A DNA stretch of 12,909 nt from Thioalkalivibrio sp. GTDB taxonomy: Bacteria; Pseudomonadota; Gammaproteobacteria; Ectothiorhodospirales; Ectothiorhodospiraceae. The notes beneath the pieces are model-generated. The model worked only from the letters and a program-made list of their open reading frames with translations. It was not told where the DNA came from and did no database searches. Each line of letters begins with the position of its first letter. Positions within the stretch are counted from its first letter, which is position 1. Both the position numbers and the translations under genes were made by a program. Below, piece after piece: positions 11,146-12,909 of the stretch. The stretch is from contig PWGH01000015.1 of NCBI GenBank assembly GCA_003555285.1, forward strand, positions 1 through 12,909, written 5' to 3'.

Positions 11146-12378
11146 ATGTCCCTGCTGGTATTGAAGTTTGGCGGCACGTCCGTCGGGAGTCCCGAGCGCA
11201 TCAAGAACGTCGCCGAACGCGCGCTGCGCCTGCGCGGCGAAGGGCATGCGCTGGTCGTGGTCGTGTCGGCAATGAGCGGCGAGACCGACCGCCTGTTGGG
11301 GCTGGCCGGTCAGATCCAGTCGCGTTCCGAGGGGCGTGAACTCGATGTGCTGCTGTCGACCGGCGAACAGGTCACCATCGCCCTGCTGGCGATGGCCCTC
11401 GAGAGTCAGGGCTGCCCGGCTCGTTCGTACACCGGCGGCCAGGTGCGCATCCTCACCGACAGCGCACACAACAAGGCGCGGATTCGCAGCATCGACGATG
11501 CGCGAATCCACGCGGATCTGCAGGCCGGCCGGGTGGTCGTGGTGGCGGGTTTCCAGGGTATCGACGAGGAGGGCGCGATCACGACCCTGGGTCGCGGTGG
11601 CTCGGACACCACGGCCGTCGCGTTGGCCGCTGCACTGAAGGCTGACGAATGCCGGATTTTTACCGACGTCGACGGCGTCTATACAACAGACCCCCGGATG
11701 GTCAAGCAGGCCCGCCGCCTGGAGCGGATCACCTTCGAGGAGATGCTGGAGATGGCCAGCCTCGGATCCAAGGTCCTGCAGATCCGTGCGGTGGAGTTTG
11801 CGGGGAAATACAACGTTCCGCTGCGGGTGATGTCCTCCTTCGAGGATGGCCCGGGGACGCTCATCACAACGGAGGAAGGGCGCGTGGAGCAGGCGCAGAT
11901 AGCCGGAATCGCATTCAATCAGAACGAGGCGCAGTTGACGATTCAGGGCGTTCCTGACCAGCCCGGGGTGGCCTACAGCATCCTCGGTCCGATTGCGGAC
12001 GCGAATATCGAGGTGGACATGATCGTCCAGAACATCGGGGGCGACAACACCACCGACTTCACCTTCACGGTGCACAAGAACGACTACGACAAGGCCACGG
12101 ACATCCTGCGTCGGATCGCCGAGGGCCTGGGTGCCCGGCAGGTCTCCGGGGAGATCAAGATCGCCAAGATCTCGGTCGTCGGCGTGGGCATGCGTTCGCA
12201 CGCCGGGATCGCCAGCCGCATGTTCAAGGCCTTGGCGCAGGAATCCATCAACATCCGGATGATTTCCACCTCCGAGATCAAGATCTCGGTCGTCGTGGAT
12301 GAGAAGTACCTCGAACTCGGCGTCCGAGCGCTTCACGATGCGTTTGAACTCGAACGGGAGCCGGCCGGTCCACTCTAA
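11146..12378 (+). CDS. lysC: Aspartate kinase, monofunctional, lysine/threonine-sensitive type (410 aa)
   Basis: Aspartokinase phosphorylates L-aspartate, the first step to lysine, diaminopimelate, threonine and methionine. The catalytic half shows KFGGTSVG (7-14), VVVSAMSGETD (38-48), the LSTGEQVT stretch (70-77), GRGGSDTTA (149-157) and FTDVDGVYTTDPR (172-184). The C-terminal half has two ACT domains: VEQAQIAGIAFNQNEAQLTI onward (about 247-320) and KISVVGVGMRSHAGIASRMF onward (about 340-400), which bind the feedback amino acids. Length and layout match Pseudomonas and Corynebacterium LysC, not the bifunctional ThrA/MetL enzymes. The ATG at 11146 begins the KFGGTS-type N-terminus; GAGAG is a weak ribosome site. 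The alaS-lysC-csrA order is as in Pseudomonas. A strong internal start at codon 247 suggests a separately made regulatory subunit. Confidence 0.97.
   Translation: MSLLVLKFGGTSVGSPERIKNVAERALRLRGEGHALVVVVSAMSGETDRLLGLAGQIQSRSEGRELDVLLSTGEQVTIALLAMALESQGCPARSYTGGQVRILTDSAHNKARIRSIDDARIHADLQAGRVVVVAGFQGIDEEGAITTLGRGGSDTTAVALAAALKADECRIFTDVDGVYTTDPRMVKQARRLERITFEEMLEMASLGSKVLQIRAVEFAGKYNVPLRVMSSFEDGPGTLITTEEGRVEQAQIAGIAFNQNEAQLTIQGVPDQPGVAYSILGPIADANIEVDMIVQNIGGDNTTDFTFTVHKNDYDKATDILRRIAEGLGARQVSGEIKIAKISVVGVGMRSHAGIASRMFKALAQESINIRMISTSEIKISVVVDEKYLELGVRALHDAFELEREPAGPL
11871..11886 (+). promoter_or_regulatory. Internal ribosome site and GTG start for a lysC beta subunit
   Basis: GGAGGA at 11871-11876 followed 7 bases later by an in-frame GTG (11884-11886, codon 247) is a better translation start than the one at the front of lysC. 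It would produce a 164-aa protein, M-EQAQIAGIAFNQNEAQL..., containing exactly the two ACT domains. Corynebacterium and Bacillus aspartokinases make alpha2-beta2 enzymes from such an in-frame internal start, and the Corynebacterium beta subunit begins at the corresponding place. Inference from position and signal strength; product not shown. Confidence 0.5.
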
Positions 12379-12453
12379 ACCGCTGGACGAAGCGCGTGAA
12401 CAAACGGGTACCGGGCGCCGATACCGTCCGACACAGGCAGTGTGGAGAAGAAC

Positions 12454-12666
12454 ATGCTCATTTTGACGCGACGCGTGGGCGAGACCCTGATGATCGGGGA
12501 AGACATCTCCGTGACGGTCCTGGGGGTGAAGGGCAACCAGATTCGCATCGGGATCAATGCGCCGCAGGACGTAGCCGTGCATCGTGAGGAGATCTACGAG
12601 CGCATCCAGCGCGAAGGCCGCGAGCCGGAAGCCGCGAATGATCCCGAGGATCCGAAGGCCGGCTAG
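12454..12666 (+). CDS. csrA: Carbon storage regulator CsrA/RsmA (70 aa)
   Basis: CsrA is a small dimeric RNA-binding protein that controls translation and stability of many mRNAs by binding GGA motifs near their ribosome sites. Residues 1-47 ([15 protein letters not shown]... to VHREEIY) are almost identical to E. coli CsrA and include the RNA-contacting residues Leu4 and Arg44. The C-terminal tail (about residues 53-70, [18 protein letters not shown]) is longer, acidic and unlike E. coli; tails vary widely in the family. The ATG at 12454 is preceded by GGAG at 12444-12447 with a 6-base spacer. The GGA inside this ribosome site could be a CsrA site for autoregulation, as in E. coli. An upstream in-frame GTG at 12442 would overlap the ribosome site and is rejected. 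It lies 75 bp after lysC and upstream of tRNA-Ser, the usual gammaproteobacterial order. Confidence 0.97.
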   Translation: MLILTRRVGETLMIGEDISVTVLGVKGNQIRIGINAPQDVAVHREEIYERIQREGREPEAANDPEDPKAG

Positions 12667-12685
12667 CGGTTGTTGCGCACGGCTC

Positions 12686-12714
12686 TTCCCATTTCGGGCG
12701 CAACCCCGTATCCT
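12686..12714 (+). promoter_or_regulatory. Promoter of tRNA-Ser(GCU)
   Basis: TTCCCA (12686-12691) and TATCCT (12709-12714) are 17 bp apart and end 14 bp before the tRNA. The stretch after the -10 (CTGCGACC) is GC-rich, like the discriminator of stable-RNA promoters under stringent control. Confidence 0.5.
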
Positions 12715-12728
12715 CTGCGACCAGTTCC

Positions 12729-12819
12729 GGAGAGATGGCCGAGTGGTCGAAGGCGCTCCCCTGCTAAGGGAGTATGGGTCAAAAGCCCATCGAGGGTTCG
12801 AATCCCTCTCTCTCCGCCA
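12729..12819 (+). tRNA. serV: tRNA-Ser, anticodon GCU (reads AGC/AGU), CCA encoded
   Basis: A complete 91-base class II tRNA. Acceptor arm GGAGAGA (12729-12735) pairs with TCTCTCC (12809-12815), then discriminator G and encoded CCA (12817-12819). The anticodon arm is CTCCC-CTGCTAA-GGGAG (12756-12772), with anticodon GCT at 12763-12765. The long variable arm has stem ATGGG/CCCAT, typical of serine tRNAs. The T arm is GAGGG-TTCGAAT-CCCTC. Placement directly after csrA matches serV in E. coli; the symbol is by analogy. Confidence 0.97.
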
Positions 12820-12859
12820 GACACAGAAAAGGGGCCTTCAGGCCCCTTTTCTGTGTCTG
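12818..12859. terminator. Bidirectional intrinsic terminator after tRNA-Ser
   Basis: A perfect 19-bp inverted repeat: 12818-12836 pairs with 12841-12859 around the loop TTCA. The core AAAAGGGGCC-TTCA-GGCCCCTTTT has a GC stem followed by a T run on both strands, so it should stop transcription from either side. The outer part of the stem includes the last two bases (CA) of the tRNA CCA end. Confidence 0.93.
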
Positions 12860-12868
12860 ATGAAGCGT

Positions 12869-12884
12869 GGTTCGAACCCTCGAT
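12869..12884 (-). repeat. Inverted copy of the tRNA-Ser T-arm sequence
   Basis: The complement of 12871-12884 is ATCGAGGGTTCGAA, identical to 12789-12802 at the variable-arm/T-arm junction of tRNA-Ser. It overlaps the 10-bp palindrome GGTTCGAACC (12869-12878). TGGTTCGA also occurs at 12868-12875 and 12895-12902, 27 bp apart. No complete second tRNA can be folded before the window ends. Confidence 0.5.
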
Positions 12885-12909
12885 ATAAGAGCGTTGGTTC
12901 GACTGCGCC

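Noticed and set aside
11125..12582. A 485-codon minus-strand open frame opposite lysC and csrA
   Set aside because: It covers two intact conserved genes, is His/Asp/Arg-rich and resembles no family I know. The same reasoning excludes the frames opposite alaS (9196-10524) and pgm (1021-2010).
12672..12704. GTTGCGC / GCGCAAC inverted repeat after csrA as a terminator
   Set aside because: Seven pairs with a 19-base loop and no T run; it overlaps the tRNA promoter and is more likely chance.
12861..12909. A second tRNA on the minus strand near the right edge
   Set aside because: Only a T-arm-like segment is present; the T stem would carry a mismatch and no acceptor or CCA end follows.

Overview
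The window is an ordinary, gene-dense, GC-rich stretch of a gammaproteobacterial chromosome. The order pncC/cinA - recA - recX - alaS - lysC - csrA - tRNA-Ser(GCU), with divergent mutS and its downstream 7Fe ferredoxin gene fdxA, is the arrangement known from Pseudomonas and relatives; E. coli has the same order without lysC. The GC-rich codon use, a PGM1-type phosphoglucomutase and a YqiB-like (DUF1249) gene suggest a purple-sulfur or Ectothiorhodospira-like lineage. That placement is inference. I see no phage, insertion sequence, CRISPR array or defence system.

Layout. (1) 3-257: 3' part of a NifU-like Fe-S scaffold gene entering from the left edge, convergent with a phosphoglucomutase gene (307-1941, minus). 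(2) 1942-2218: a divergent intergenic region with a G9 tract, a dyad and a possible promoter with a palindrome. (3) 2219-2704: the DUF1249 protein, convergent with fdxA (2783-3106, minus). (4) mutS (3298-5910, minus), divergent from (5) cinA/pncC (6084-6581). (6) 6576-6740: a cluster of REP-like palindromic repeats that begins inside the cinA stop codon. (7) recA (6819-7850), overlapped by recX (7816-8307), then alaS (8374-10986). (8) lysC (11146-12378), with what looks like an internal start for a separate regulatory subunit, then csrA (12454-12666). (9) tRNA-Ser(GCU), a 19-bp terminator hairpin, and an inverted copy of the tRNA T-arm near the right edge.

Function. The core is genome maintenance (MutS mismatch repair, RecA recombination and SOS, RecX modulation of RecA) next to translation (AlaS, tRNA-Ser), aspartate-family amino-acid synthesis (LysC) and global post-transcriptional control (CsrA). 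The left side carries Fe-S and carbohydrate housekeeping genes.

I did not find an undescribed system. The best leads are small: the REP-like cluster, a perfect inverted repeat at the predicted recA transcription start where no classical gammaproteobacterial SOS box is visible, the internal lysC start, a palindrome abutting a consensus -10 upstream of mutS, and the T-arm copy after the tRNA. All promoter calls were made by eye.
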